Shown: positions 1-6,398 of the stretch, in pieces
How positions within the stretch are numbered: the first letter of the stretch is position 1
Layout of the letters: each line of letters opens with the position of its first letter
Assembly (NCBI GenBank): GCA_900766735.1
Contig: CAAFWO010000006.1
Span: 1-14,252 of the forward strand
DNA: 14,252 bases
Source of the DNA: Clostridia bacterium
GTDB lineage: Bacteria > Bacillota > Clostridia > CAKSNL01 > HGM11501
Reading direction: 5' to 3'
Program-made: the position numbers and the translations under genes
Notes under the pieces: generated by a model
What the model was told of the DNA's origin: nothing
The model's database searches: none
The model's input: the letters and a program-made list of their open reading frames with translations, nothing else

Positions 1-63
1 GGGACGCTTAATATGCTTACGCCAAATGAAGCGGAGGCTTTATATTGGGAACAGACAAAATAG
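1..63 (+). CDS. C-terminal tail of a transposase/integrase (partial)
   Basis: Only 20 codons are visible, in frame 1, ending in TAG. The segment LNMLTPNEAEALY resembles the 'LTPxE(Y/A)' tail that follows the last helix of rve-type (DDE) transposases of IS3-like elements. The catalytic D, D and E residues lie outside the window. The match is short, so the family is likely but not proven. Its position beside an IS-like terminus (to about 119) agrees with the call. Confidence 0.45.
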   Translation, partial: GTLNMLTPNEAEALYWEQTK

Positions 64-119
64 CCTGTTCCCCTATAAAAATTGTGCTTTTTTGTGTCTA
101 CTTACTTGACTATGGTTCA
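1..119 (+). mobile_element. Right end of an IS3-like insertion sequence (partial)
   Basis: The window opens inside the last codons of a transposase-like reading frame (stop at 61-63), followed by a short non-coding tail. The tail ends near 119. Read on the minus strand from 119, it begins TGAACC and then runs through a TCAAGTAAGTAGACAC-type stretch, which resembles the terminal inverted repeats of IS3-family elements. Immediately after it the frame reads as the C-terminus of an AraC-type regulator, which supports an insertion boundary at about 119-120. The left end of the element is outside the window, so neither the inverted-repeat match nor a target duplication can be tested here. The boundary is inferred and the family assignment is moderate. 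Confidence 0.45.
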
Positions 120-216
120 GTCGCAGGCATATATGACATATGCATTTAAAAAGAGAATGTCACTGACTCCGATGCAGTATAAAAAGAAGCTTGCAAATTC
201 AAAAAGCGGCGGTTAA
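115..216 (+). pseudogene. AraC-type regulator remnant, C-terminal end of the HTH domain
   Basis: The frame ending in TAA at 214-216 reads VQSQAYMTYAFKKRMSLT and then PMQYKKKLANSKSGG. This fits the end of the second helix-turn-helix of AraC/XylS regulators, whose signature is 'GFxxxSYFxxxFKKxxGxTPxxYRK'. Only about 30 residues of a protein that normally has 250-300 remain, and no start codon or ribosome site is plausible. It directly follows the apparent right end of an IS, so the simplest reading is that insertion, with or without deletion, removed the rest of the gene. An alternative is the tail of a second IS transposase ('LTPxxYRK' also occurs there), but the SQAYMTYAFKK part favours AraC. 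Confidence 0.5.
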
Positions 217-234
217 TTTAACCGCGGCTTTTTT
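204..234. terminator. Two-way intrinsic terminator
   Basis: The arms AAGCGGCGGTT (204-214) and AACCGCGGCTT (220-230) pair with one G-G mismatch around a 5-base loop. A T run (229-234) follows on the plus strand, and an A run (201-205) precedes, giving a T run on the minus strand. It can end plus-strand transcription from the AraC remnant (stop at 214-216, inside the loop) and minus-strand transcription from the acetyltransferase gene that stops at 258. Confidence 0.75.
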
Positions 235-257
235 GCGTCTGATGAAGCCCACGCTCA

Positions 258-839
258 TTAAAGCCCCAATTCTTCTTTCACCGTGCCGAATGGAATTACT
301 GCCGGCATATCTGCCTTGTGCTCTCCGATAAATTTTTCCATCCACACCACGTCGTACCAGTTGCCGAACTTATAGCCGCACATAGAAAAATGAGCCGCCT
401 TTTTATATCCCATTTTTTCGTGGAACGCTTCGCTTTCGTTTTTAAGATATTTGTCTTCGACCGCCGCATGAGTAATGCATGCCTCAAGGTTTGTTATGTT
501 CATTTTGCCCAGAGCCTTTTCCAGCGCCGAATAAAGCAGTCTGCCGATGCCTTTTTTGTGCTCGTTTTCGTCGACATATATGCTAGGCTCTGCCGAATGG
601 TCATATGCCGCCCTTCCCTTAAACGGTGAAGCGTATGCATATCCCACGATTTTTCCGCCATTGCATGCAACAATGTACGGATACCTTTCCAGCGTCTTTT
701 TAATGCGGCTTCTGAACTCATCGACCGTCGGCACATCATACTCAAAAGTGATCGCCGTTTTGATTATGTACGGCGCATAAATTTCAAGTATCCTTTCGGC
801 GTCTTTTTCCGTCGCCGCGCGCAGTGAAATCTCAGCCAT
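258..839 (-). CDS. GNAT N-acetyltransferase, phosphinothricin/methionine-sulfone (PAT/YncA) type
   Basis: This is a 193-residue cytoplasmic acyltransferase of the GNAT fold. Relatives move the acetyl group of acetyl-CoA onto the amino group of glutamate or methionine analogues such as phosphinothricin or methionine sulfoximine/sulfone. The N-terminus has the usual start 'LRAATEKDAERILEIYAPYI' (6-25). Motif A lies at about 86-106, with the pyrophosphate-binding loop HKKGIGR at 94-100. The late WYDVVWMEK segment at 161-169 is typical of the PAT/YncA branch. The length is about 10-20 residues over the usual 170-180 because of a C-terminal tail. The ATG is set by AAAGGGAGG seven bases upstream and by a plausible promoter at 869-897. 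It is monocistronic, divergent from ctsR, and ends in the terminator at 204-234. The family is secure. The substrate is not, and real herbicide or antibiotic resistance should not be assumed. Confidence 0.9.
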   Translation of the reverse strand: MAEISLRAATEKDAERILEIYAPYIIKTAITFEYDVPTVDEFRSRIKKTLERYPYIVACNGGKIVGYAYASPFKGRAAYDHSAEPSIYVDENEHKKGIGRLLYSALEKALGKMNITNLEACITHAAVEDKYLKNESEAFHEKMGYKKAAHFSMCGYKFGNWYDVVWMEKFIGEHKADMPAVIPFGTVKEELGL

Positions 840-868
840 AAAAATGCCTCCCTTTAAAATATAATATT

Positions 869-897
869 ATTCTACTACAAATTTCTTCACTTTTCAA
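869..897 (-). promoter_or_regulatory. Sigma-A promoter of the GNAT gene
   Basis: On the minus strand, TTGAAA (897 to 892) and TAGAAT (874 to 869) are separated by 17 bases. They lie about 30 bases upstream of the ATG at 839. The match is good but not perfect. It stands back to back with the ctsR promoter. Confidence 0.55.
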
Positions 898-919
898 CAT
901 TAAAAGTCAAAATCTCCTA

Positions 920-948
920 TTGACATTTTGACCTTCTTTGACTATAAT
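920..948 (+). promoter_or_regulatory. Consensus sigma-A promoter of the ctsR-clpC operon
   Basis: TTGACA at 920-925 and TATAAT at 943-948 match the sigma-A consensus at every base, with the ideal 17-base spacer. Such a strong promoter needs a tight repressor. One CtsR box fills the spacer and touches the -10, and a second covers the expected transcription start, which explains how it is kept off in unstressed cells. Confidence 0.92.
927..943 (-). promoter_or_regulatory. CtsR operator, box 1 (minus orientation)
   Basis: Read on the minus strand this is AGTCAAA GAA GGTCAAA, the CtsR tandem heptad (A/G)GTCAAA-N3-GGTCAAA. It occupies the -35/-10 spacer and overlaps the first base of the -10, so a bound dimer should block RNA polymerase. 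Confidence 0.85.
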
Positions 949-957
949 ATAATCAAA

Positions 958-974
958 GGTCAAAAAAGGTCAAA
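958..974 (+). promoter_or_regulatory. CtsR operator, box 2 (plus orientation)
   Basis: GGTCAAA AAA GGTCAAA is a perfect copy of the CtsR heptad repeat with the required 3-base gap. It begins 9 bases after the -10 element, so it covers the start site and first transcribed bases. Together with box 1 it gives two dimers pointing in opposite directions around the -10. Confidence 0.95.
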
Positions 975-998
975 TCATACTCTGCAAGGAGTGATAAA

Positions 999-1445
999 AT
1001 GCAGATAAGCAATACCATTGAAGTTTTTATAAATTCGCTTCTGGAGCGCGAAAACGGAACGGTCGACTTCAAGCGCGGCGAGCTTGCCGAAAAGATTGGC
1101 TGTGTTCCCTCGCAGATCAACTATGTGATACACACAAGGTTCACCAAGGAGCGCGGCTACAGTGTGGAAAGCAGGCGCGGAGGCGGCGGATTTATACGCA
1201 TCACGAAGGTTCGGTGTTCCGACGGCGGCCCTTTGATGCATATCGTAAATAATTTGGGCGACTCGCTCGACTACCCGAGCGCACGCGCCATCATAATAAA
1301 CCTTTTTGACTCCGGACTGATTTCGGAGCGTGAGGCGAAGATAATTTTATCCGCCGCGGCGGACTCGTCTTATCCTTTCCCCTCCGAGGTCAGAAACACC
1401 GTAAGATGCTCCGTCATAAAAAATATTTTAATAAAATTGATTTAA
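999..1445 (+). CDS. ctsR: CtsR, transcriptional repressor of class III heat-shock genes
   Basis: CtsR is a 148-residue homodimeric winged-helix repressor that binds tandem GGTCAAA heptads and shuts off clp genes until heat or protein damage releases it. A helix-turn-helix lies at about 26-45 (ELAEKIGCVPSQINYVIHTR), followed by the hallmark glycine wing RRGGGGFIRI at 59-68, whose tip acts as the thermosensor and DNA contact. The C-terminal helical half (about 80-145) contains 'LISEREAKIIL', the dimerisation and McsB/ClpC-interacting region. The length is normal for the family. The ATG is set by AAGGAG at 986-991, seven bases upstream. It is the first gene of the operon and sits directly behind its own two operators, so it represses itself. 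mcsA begins 23 bases after its stop. Confidence 0.97.
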   Translation: MQISNTIEVFINSLLERENGTVDFKRGELAEKIGCVPSQINYVIHTRFTKERGYSVESRRGGGGFIRITKVRCSDGGPLMHIVNNLGDSLDYPSARAIIINLFDSGLISEREAKIILSAAADSSYPFPSEVRNTVRCSVIKNILIKLI

Positions 1446-1468
1446 CGAAAAAGGATGGGTGTATAATT

Positions 1469-1915
1469 ATGTTATGTGAAAAATGCAAGCAAAACCTCGC
1501 AACAGTGCACCTTACAAATATATCGGGCGGTGCGGTCAGAGAATATCACCTTTGCGAAAAGTGTGCCAAGAGTGAGGAATTTTCTCCCGTGCTCAATAAT
1601 TTTGACATTTTTGCACTGTTCGGCGATAATTCCGATGAGAAGGAGACCGTCTGCCCCGTTTGCAGGACGACGCTCTCCGAATTTGAGAAGACCGGAATCG
1701 CCGGCTGTCCCAAATGCTACGATGTTTTCCTCCCGGCTGTCGAGAAGATGTCCGAAAGAATACACGGCCGCAAAAAGCACATCACGGAAAACGAAGAAAA
1801 AAGCGTCGACTCGCTCAAAAATCAGCTTAAAGAGGCCGTCGAAAAAGAGGAATACGAGAAGGCGGCATATTTAAGAGACGAGATCAAAAAGCTTTCGGGA
1901 GGCGAAGATAAATGA
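1469..1915 (+). CDS. mcsA: McsA, zinc-finger activator of the McsB arginine kinase
   Basis: McsA is a cytoplasmic 148-residue protein that binds and activates McsB and is needed for CtsR inactivation. Four CxxC pairs are visible: C3/C6, C29/C32, C62/C65 and C80/C83, enough for two zinc sites. A C-terminal UVR motif at about 112-143 (LKNQLKEAVEKEEYEKAAYL, ending DEIKKL) is a helical pair also found in UvrB/C and ClpC. The reading frame stays open upstream to an ATG at 1406, but that would overlap the end of ctsR. I chose the ATG at 1469 because the family starts MxCxxC and a purine-rich AAGGATGGG lies 8-13 bases upstream. Its TGA overlaps the mcsB ATG (ATGA at 1912-1915), indicating translational coupling. 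Confidence 0.95.
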   Translation: MLCEKCKQNLATVHLTNISGGAVREYHLCEKCAKSEEFSPVLNNFDIFALFGDNSDEKETVCPVCRTTLSEFEKTGIAGCPKCYDVFLPAVEKMSERIHGRKKHITENEEKSVDSLKNQLKEAVEKEEYEKAAYLRDEIKKLSGGEDK

Positions 1916-2913
1916 GCTGGTATAATGTATCCGGTCCGGAGAGCGACGTTGTGGTGAGCACAAGATGCCGCTTTGCGAGAAACTGTAAGGATCATAAATT
2001 CCCTTCTAAAATGAGCTTTGAAGAATCGGAAAAGCTTATAAGCGAAATTTCCGACGGGTTTTTGAAAACCGAGAGCGATTTTCGCCCGATAAAAACGCGC
2101 GAGCTTAAAAGCAGTGAGCTTTTGACACTTTTCGAAAAGCATCTAATAAGCCTCGACCTCGTCAAAAAGCCCGAACGCGGCGCGCTTTTGCTCCGGGACG
2201 ACGAAGAGGTCTCCATCATGCTCTGCGAGGAGGATCACATAAGGCTTCAGGCGATCCTTCCGGGCTTTCAGCCGGAAGAAGCTTATGCCCTGGCCGAAAA
2301 ATATGAAAAGATATTATCTATGATCATCCCCTTTGCCGAAAACGAGCAGTTCGGTTTTCTTTCCGCCTGCCCGGCAAATGCCGGAACGGGAATGAGAATT
2401 TCCGCCATGCTTCACCTTCCGGCGCTCGCGATGACAAAAAAGATCGGCGAAACGTTAAACTCGCTCGGCAAGCTCGGCCTCACGATGCGCGGAATGTACG
2501 GCGAGGGCACGGGTGCCGGCTGCGCGCTTTACCAGATTTCCAATCAGGTGGCGCTCGGCATCAGCTGTCAGGAAATTTTAAGGAGAGTCTCCGGTATCAT
2601 CCGCCGCACGGCGGACGCGGAGATGAAAACGCGCGAGGCCATATTAAAAAACAACACCGCCGAGATAAGCAACCGCTGTTTAAGAAGCCTTGCTATCTTA
2701 AAAAATTCATATTCACTGTCGTTCACCGAGCTTTTGGCATTTCTTTCGGACGTTCGGATGGGCGCATCGCTCGGAATCGTCGGCGTTCCTTATGAAAAGA
2801 TCTCAAATCTTTTGGTAAGCGGCGCGCCGGCGTGCATCATTTCCTCCGCCGGAATTACGGACGCCGCAAAGCGCGACGTTTACCGTGCCGAAATGGCAAA
2901 AAAACTTTTATAA
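1912..2913 (+). CDS. mcsB: McsB, protein-arginine kinase
   Basis: McsB phosphorylates arginine side chains using ATP, which inactivates CtsR and tags damaged proteins for ClpC-ClpP. The phosphagen-kinase fold is clear: an ATP-binding start STRCRFARN at 16-24, the catalytic acid loop CEEDHIRLQ at 105-113, ACPANAGTGMR at 152-162 with the conserved reactive-site cysteine C153, and RGMYGEG at 193-199. A C-terminal phospho-arginine-binding part contains SDVRMGASLGI (279-289). At 333 residues it is somewhat shorter than the roughly 350-360 usual, mainly at the N-terminus. Position 105 is Cys where most relatives have Asn (NEEDH); the catalytic Glu, Asp and His are kept, so activity is expected. It overlaps mcsA by 4 bases and is followed by clpC, whose ribosome site overlaps the mcsB stop. 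Confidence 0.96.
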   Translation: MSWYNVSGPESDVVVSTRCRFARNCKDHKFPSKMSFEESEKLISEISDGFLKTESDFRPIKTRELKSSELLTLFEKHLISLDLVKKPERGALLLRDDEEVSIMLCEEDHIRLQAILPGFQPEEAYALAEKYEKILSMIIPFAENEQFGFLSACPANAGTGMRISAMLHLPALAMTKKIGETLNSLGKLGLTMRGMYGEGTGAGCALYQISNQVALGISCQEILRRVSGIIRRTADAEMKTREAILKNNTAEISNRCLRSLAILKNSYSLSFTELLAFLSDVRMGASLGIVGVPYEKISNLLVSGAPACIISSAGITDAAKRDVYRAEMAKKLL

Positions 2914-2926
2914 AGGAGGTATCGCT

Positions 2927-5365
2927 ATGCCGAATTTTGAAGACAGATTCACAGAAAAAGCAAAGCACGTTCTTTCCTATGCCCAGTCCTATGCGGAAAA
3001 AATGGGCACGGGATATGTCGGGAGCGAGCATTTGCTTTTGGGACTTTTGGAGGAGGAAAATACTCTCTCCTATAAATATCTTAAGGAGCACGGAATCACT
3101 TCCGACGCCGTGATTAAAAAAATCGAATCCATATCGGGCGTTTCGTTAAAACCGCGCGCGGTCACCGAATACACGCCCAGAACGAAAAGAATACTCGAAA
3201 TAAGCTTTATGGAGGCCGGAAACCTCGGAAGCGAATACATCGACTCGGAGCACATCCTGCTCGCGATATTAAGAGAGGGGCAGAATGTGGCGTGCCGCAT
3301 TTTATCCTCGCTCGGCGTGCCGAGAAACGCATATAACGACATTTTGTCATACTTAGCGGAGGACGGCGCGGACTTTTCCAAAGAGCCGGAGCCCGAGAAG
3401 GCGCCGAGACAGCGAAGCGGCTCTACCCCCACGCTTGACAAGTTCGGCCGCGACCTCACGCTGCTTGCCCGCGAAGGGCGGTTTGACCCGGTTATCGGCC
3501 GAGAAAAGGAGATCTCCAGAGTCATCCAAATACTCTCGCGCCGCACGAAAAATAACCCTTGCCTCATCGGCGAGCCCGGCGTCGGCAAAACTGCCGTGGC
3601 GGAGGGGCTTGCCCAGATGATCGTTAAGGGCGAGGTGCCCGAGCTTTTAAAAGGAAAGCGCCTTGTGACGCTCGATTTATCGTCGATGCTTGCCGGCGCA
3701 AAATACCGCGGAGAGTTTGAGGAACGCTTAAAGACCGCGGTCGACGAGATAATCAAAAACGGCAACGTCATTTTATTTATCGACGAGATTCACACCATCA
3801 TCGGCGCCGGCGCGGCGGAGGGGGCTATCGACGCGTCCAACATCTTAAAGCCGTCGCTCGCGAGGGGTGAGCTTCAGCTCATCGGCGCGACGACGATCTC
3901 GGAATACCGCAAATATATCGAGAAGGACGCGGCGCTCGAGAGAAGATTCCAGCCCGTCACCGTCGGCGAACCGAGTGTTGACGAAACGATTTTAATATTG
4001 AAAGGCCTTCGCGACAAGTATGAAGCGCACCACAGCGTTGAGATCACCGACGAGGCGATCTCGGCGGCCGCAAAGCTTTCCGCACGCTATATCTCGGACA
4101 GATTTTTGCCCGATAAAGCTATCGATTTGATCGACGAGGCGTGCTCCAAAGCGCGCATGGCGTCCCTCACCGCTCCGCCCTATCTTAAGGAGCTGGAGGA
4201 TAAGATCGCCGCGGCGAAGAAAGAGAAAAACTCCGCCATCGCGTCACAAGAATTTGAGCTTGCAGCCGCACTGCGCGACAAGGAACGCGAGCTTGCCGAC
4301 GAGCTTCGCCAAAAGAAGGACGACTGGTCAAAAGAAAATCAGGCAAACCACCCCGTCATCACGGACGAGGACATCGCCTCCGTCCTTTCGGACTGGACGA
4401 AAATTCCCGTCAACCGCTTAAGCGAGAGCGACTCAAAGAGGCTTTTAAACCTTGAGAACGTGCTCCACGAAAGAGTCATCGGCCAGTCGGAGGCCGTTTC
4501 TGCGGTCGCCCGTGCGATAAGGCGCGGAAGAATGGGCTTAAAAGACCCGAACCGCCCCATCGGCTCGTTCATATTCTTAGGGCCGACCGGTGTCGGCAAA
4601 ACGGAGCTTTCAAAGGCGCTTGCCGAAGCGATGTTTGCCGACGAGAACGCATTGATACGCATCGATATGTCTGAGTTTATGGAAAAGCACTCCGTTTCAA
4701 AGCTTGTCGGCTCGCCTCCCGGCTATGTCGGGTTCGAAGAGGGCGGACAGCTCACGGAAAAGATCAGGAGAAAGCCGTACTCTGTCATACTGTTTGACGA
4801 GATCGAAAAGGCGCACCCCGATGTGTTTAACATTATGCTCCAGATCTTGGACGACGGAATTTTGACAGACTCGCAGGGCCGCAGAGTGGATTTTCGTAAC
4901 ACGGTCATCATTATGACCTCAAACATCGGCGCGCGCAAGATCACCGACAGCGCAAAGTCAATCGGATTTGCCGATACCGGTGCGGAGGCCGATTATGAGA
5001 AGATCAAGGAAAGCGTTATGAGCGATCTTAAAAAGGCCTTCCGGCCGGAGTTCCTAAACAGAATCGACGAGATCATCGTCTTTAGGAAGCTCACTGAAGA
5101 AGAGATCGGCCGCATCACAAGCCTGATGCTTAAAAGCGTTAAAAAGAGAATGGAGCCGCTCGGCATCAATATAGAATTTGACGAAAAGCTTGTCTCTTTC
5201 CTCTCCAAAGAGGGATACGACCCGTCATACGGCGCGCGGCCGCTTCGCAGAGTGATACAGACAAAGGTCGAGGATTTTATCGCCGAAAAGATGCTTGAAG
5301 GCGAAATTAAAAAAGACTCCTCCGTTACCCTCTCCGAGGAGGACGGAAAAGTCATCATAAAATAG
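2927..5365 (+). CDS. clpC: ClpC, AAA+ unfoldase of the ClpCP protease
   Basis: This 812-residue Hsp100 ATPase unfolds adaptor-delivered or phospho-arginine-tagged proteins and feeds them to ClpP. The order is: double Clp-N repeat at 1-145; acidic/proline linker; AAA-1 with Walker A GEPGVGKT (215-222), Walker B VILFIDE (281-287) and arginine finger LERRF (337-341); a coiled-coil middle domain with a UVR-like motif at about 420-470; AAA-2 with GPTGVGKT (552-559), Walker B VILFDE (620-625) and NRID (711-714); and the ClpB-type small C-terminal domain. IGF at 679-681 lies where the ClpP-docking loop is expected. The frame extends 14 codons upstream into mcsB, but AAAGGAGGT at 2912-2920, six bases before 2927, fixes the start. 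It is the last gene of the CtsR operon. ClpP is not in the window. Confidence 0.97.
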   Translation: MPNFEDRFTEKAKHVLSYAQSYAEKMGTGYVGSEHLLLGLLEEENTLSYKYLKEHGITSDAVIKKIESISGVSLKPRAVTEYTPRTKRILEISFMEAGNLGSEYIDSEHILLAILREGQNVACRILSSLGVPRNAYNDILSYLAEDGADFSKEPEPEKAPRQRSGSTPTLDKFGRDLTLLAREGRFDPVIGREKEISRVIQILSRRTKNNPCLIGEPGVGKTAVAEGLAQMIVKGEVPELLKGKRLVTLDLSSMLAGAKYRGEFEERLKTAVDEIIKNGNVILFIDEIHTIIGAGAAEGAIDASNILKPSLARGELQLIGATTISEYRKYIEKDAALERRFQPVTVGEPSVDETILILKGLRDKYEAHHSVEITDEAISAAAKLSARYISDRFLPDKAIDLIDEACSKARMASLTAPPYLKELEDKIAAAKKEKNSAIASQEFELAAALRDKERELADELRQKKDDWSKENQANHPVITDEDIASVLSDWTKIPVNRLSESDSKRLLNLENVLHERVIGQSEAVSAVARAIRRGRMGLKDPNRPIGSFIFLGPTGVGKTELSKALAEAMFADENALIRIDMSEFMEKHSVSKLVGSPPGYVGFEEGGQLTEKIRRKPYSVILFDEIEKAHPDVFNIMLQILDDGILTDSQGRRVDFRNTVIIMTSNIGARKITDSAKSIGFADTGAEADYEKIKESVMSDLKKAFRPEFLNRIDEIIVFRKLTEEEIGRITSLMLKSVKKRMEPLGINIEFDEKLVSFLSKEGYDPSYGARPLRRVIQTKVEDFIAEKMLEGEIKKDSSVTLSEEDGKVIIK

Positions 5366-5399
5366 CAAAGGCGCCCGGATATTGATCCGGGCGCCTTTG
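5366..5399. terminator. Two-way terminator between clpC and metQ
   Basis: A perfect 15-bp inverted repeat (5366-5380 with 5385-5399, G/C-rich core GGCGCCCGGAT) closes a 4-base loop directly after the clpC stop. The T runs are short on both sides (TTT within the arm; TATTTTAT on the minus strand beyond it). The stem is very stable and lies between convergent genes, so it probably serves both. Confidence 0.85.
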
Positions 5400-5425
5400 C
5401 CTATTAATGGAGGGATGAAATAAGC

Positions 5426-6277
5426 TTAGTTAGCCTTGATTGCATCAAGCGATGTCTGCTTTCCGCCGTAAAGACCCATCGGTTCAACGTGAACCGCACC
5501 TACGGAAACAACCTTTGTTCCGTTCTGTGCGTTGAAGTCTTCAAGATACGGAAGGTGCTGGAAGTAGTTAGCGTCAACCTCGCCGCTGTCAACAACGTTG
5601 TTGGGCTGAACATAGTCTGTGAACTCCTTAATGTCGAGCGTTACGTTCTTCTCGGCAAGAATCTTTTTTACAACTTCAAGAATCTCTGCGTGAGGCGTGG
5701 GAGATGCCGCAACCGTGATGGTCTGTCCGGCAAGTGCTTCATAGTCAACAGTGTCGTCAAATCCGTTTGTGGTATCGTCTACCGTGCTTACAACAGCGCC
5801 GTCATACTGCTCGCCGATGAAATCCTTAACCTGCTGGCTGAAAAGAGCGGCCTTCAATGCCTTTGTCTTGTCTGTCTCCTCGTTACCCTCTTTAACGGCA
5901 AGGATGTTACCGTATTCAGAGGAAGAACCTTCGATAAGGAGCGAGTCCTTAACGGGGTTAAGGTCTGCCTGAATAGCATAGTTTGAATTGATTACCGCAT
6001 AGTCAACATCCGAAAGAACGTTGGGGATCTGTGCCGCTTCAATTTCCTTGAATGTGATGTTATAGGGATTCTCTTCGATGTCGGTGATCGTTGCCGTGAT
6101 GCCTGCGCCGTCTTTAAGCTTGATGTAGCCGTTGTCAGCTAAAAGCAAAAGTGCTCTTGCCTCGTTCGTCGTGTCGTTCGGCACCGCGATCGTTATGCCA
6201 TCCTTCTTAGCTCCGCATCCCGAAAACGCCAGGACCAAAGCCGCCAATACCAATACGATAGATAAGATTTTTTTCAT
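5426..6277 (-). CDS. metQ: MetQ/NlpA-family substrate-binding lipoprotein with circularly permuted halves
   Basis: Members of this family are outer-face lipoproteins that capture methionine for the MetNI ABC importer. The 283-residue product has a signal peptide and lipobox (FSGC, Cys21). Family landmarks are all present but in swapped order. Residues 26-164 correspond to the usual second half: ITIAVPNDTTNEARALLLL, DVDYAVINSNYA (90-101), and the normal C-terminal motif FIGEQYDGAV (153-162). Residues 185-283 correspond to the usual first half: ITVAASPTPHAEIL (187-200), FTDYVQPN (219-226), GEVDANYFQHLPYLEDFN (232-249) and VHVEPMGLY (262-270), ending at SLDAIKAN, which normally leads into the IPND segment. 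The acidic linker at 165-184 (VDDTTNGFDDTVDYEALAGQ) joins the old C- and N-termini. Total length matches one MetQ, not two. AGGAGG eight bases upstream sets the ATG. It is a single-gene unit with no metN or metI nearby. The family is certain; methionine as ligand is inferred. Confidence 0.93.
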   Translation of the reverse strand: MKKILSIVLVLAALVLAFSGCGAKKDGITIAVPNDTTNEARALLLLADNGYIKLKDGAGITATITDIEENPYNITFKEIEAAQIPNVLSDVDYAVINSNYAIQADLNPVKDSLLIEGSSSEYGNILAVKEGNEETDKTKALKAALFSQQVKDFIGEQYDGAVVSTVDDTTNGFDDTVDYEALAGQTITVAASPTPHAEILEVVKKILAEKNVTLDIKEFTDYVQPNNVVDSGEVDANYFQHLPYLEDFNAQNGTKVVSVGAVHVEPMGLYGGKQTSLDAIKAN

Positions 6278-6311
6278 TTTGAATTCCTCCTGTGATTTAT
6301 TTGATAGTCAT

Positions 6312-6341
6312 ACTATACCACGAATCTAAGTATTTGTCCAA
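6312..6341 (-). promoter_or_regulatory. Promoter of the permuted metQ gene
   Basis: On the minus strand, TTGGAC (6341 to 6336) and TATAGT (6317 to 6312) are separated by 18 bases. A TG one base before the -10 (6320-6319) makes an extended -10. The leader to the ATG is only about 30 bases, too short for a SAM or T-box riboswitch, so no methionine-responsive RNA is visible. Confidence 0.6.
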
Positions 6342-6346
6342 TACTC

Positions 6347-6386
6347 AAAAAATATAGTGGGTTATAGCTAAAAGCTATAACCCACT
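6347..6386 (-). terminator. Intrinsic terminator of the SLH-lipoprotein operon
   Basis: A perfect 14-bp stem (6356-6369 with 6373-6386, loop of 3) lies just past the stop at 6399, in the direction of transcription. It is followed on the minus strand by six T residues (A run at 6347-6352). It also insulates the metQ promoter, whose -35 begins five bases further on. Confidence 0.9.
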
Positions 6387-6398
6387 GTTGTTTGTTTT

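Noticed and set aside
1406..1468. Longer start for mcsA overlapping ctsR.
   Set aside because: The family begins MxCxxC, the extra 21 residues are unlike McsA, and the later ATG has a purine-rich site upstream.
2885..2926. Longer start for clpC inside mcsB.
   Set aside because: The ATG at 2927 has a perfect AAAGGAGGT at ideal spacing and gives the usual ClpC N-terminus.
3070..3771. A 233-residue open frame antisense to clpC.
   Set aside because: It is a shadow of the clpC coding frame: rich in Ser, Arg and Pro, with no ribosome site and no domain.
5489..5986. A 165-residue plus-strand open frame opposite metQ.
   Set aside because: It is complementary to a clear lipoprotein gene, has no ribosome site, and its composition is biased to Val, Leu and Cys without family motifs.
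6278..6355. SAM or T-box riboswitch in front of metQ.
   Set aside because: The space between promoter and start codon is only about 30 bases and no conserved stem or T-box sequence is present.
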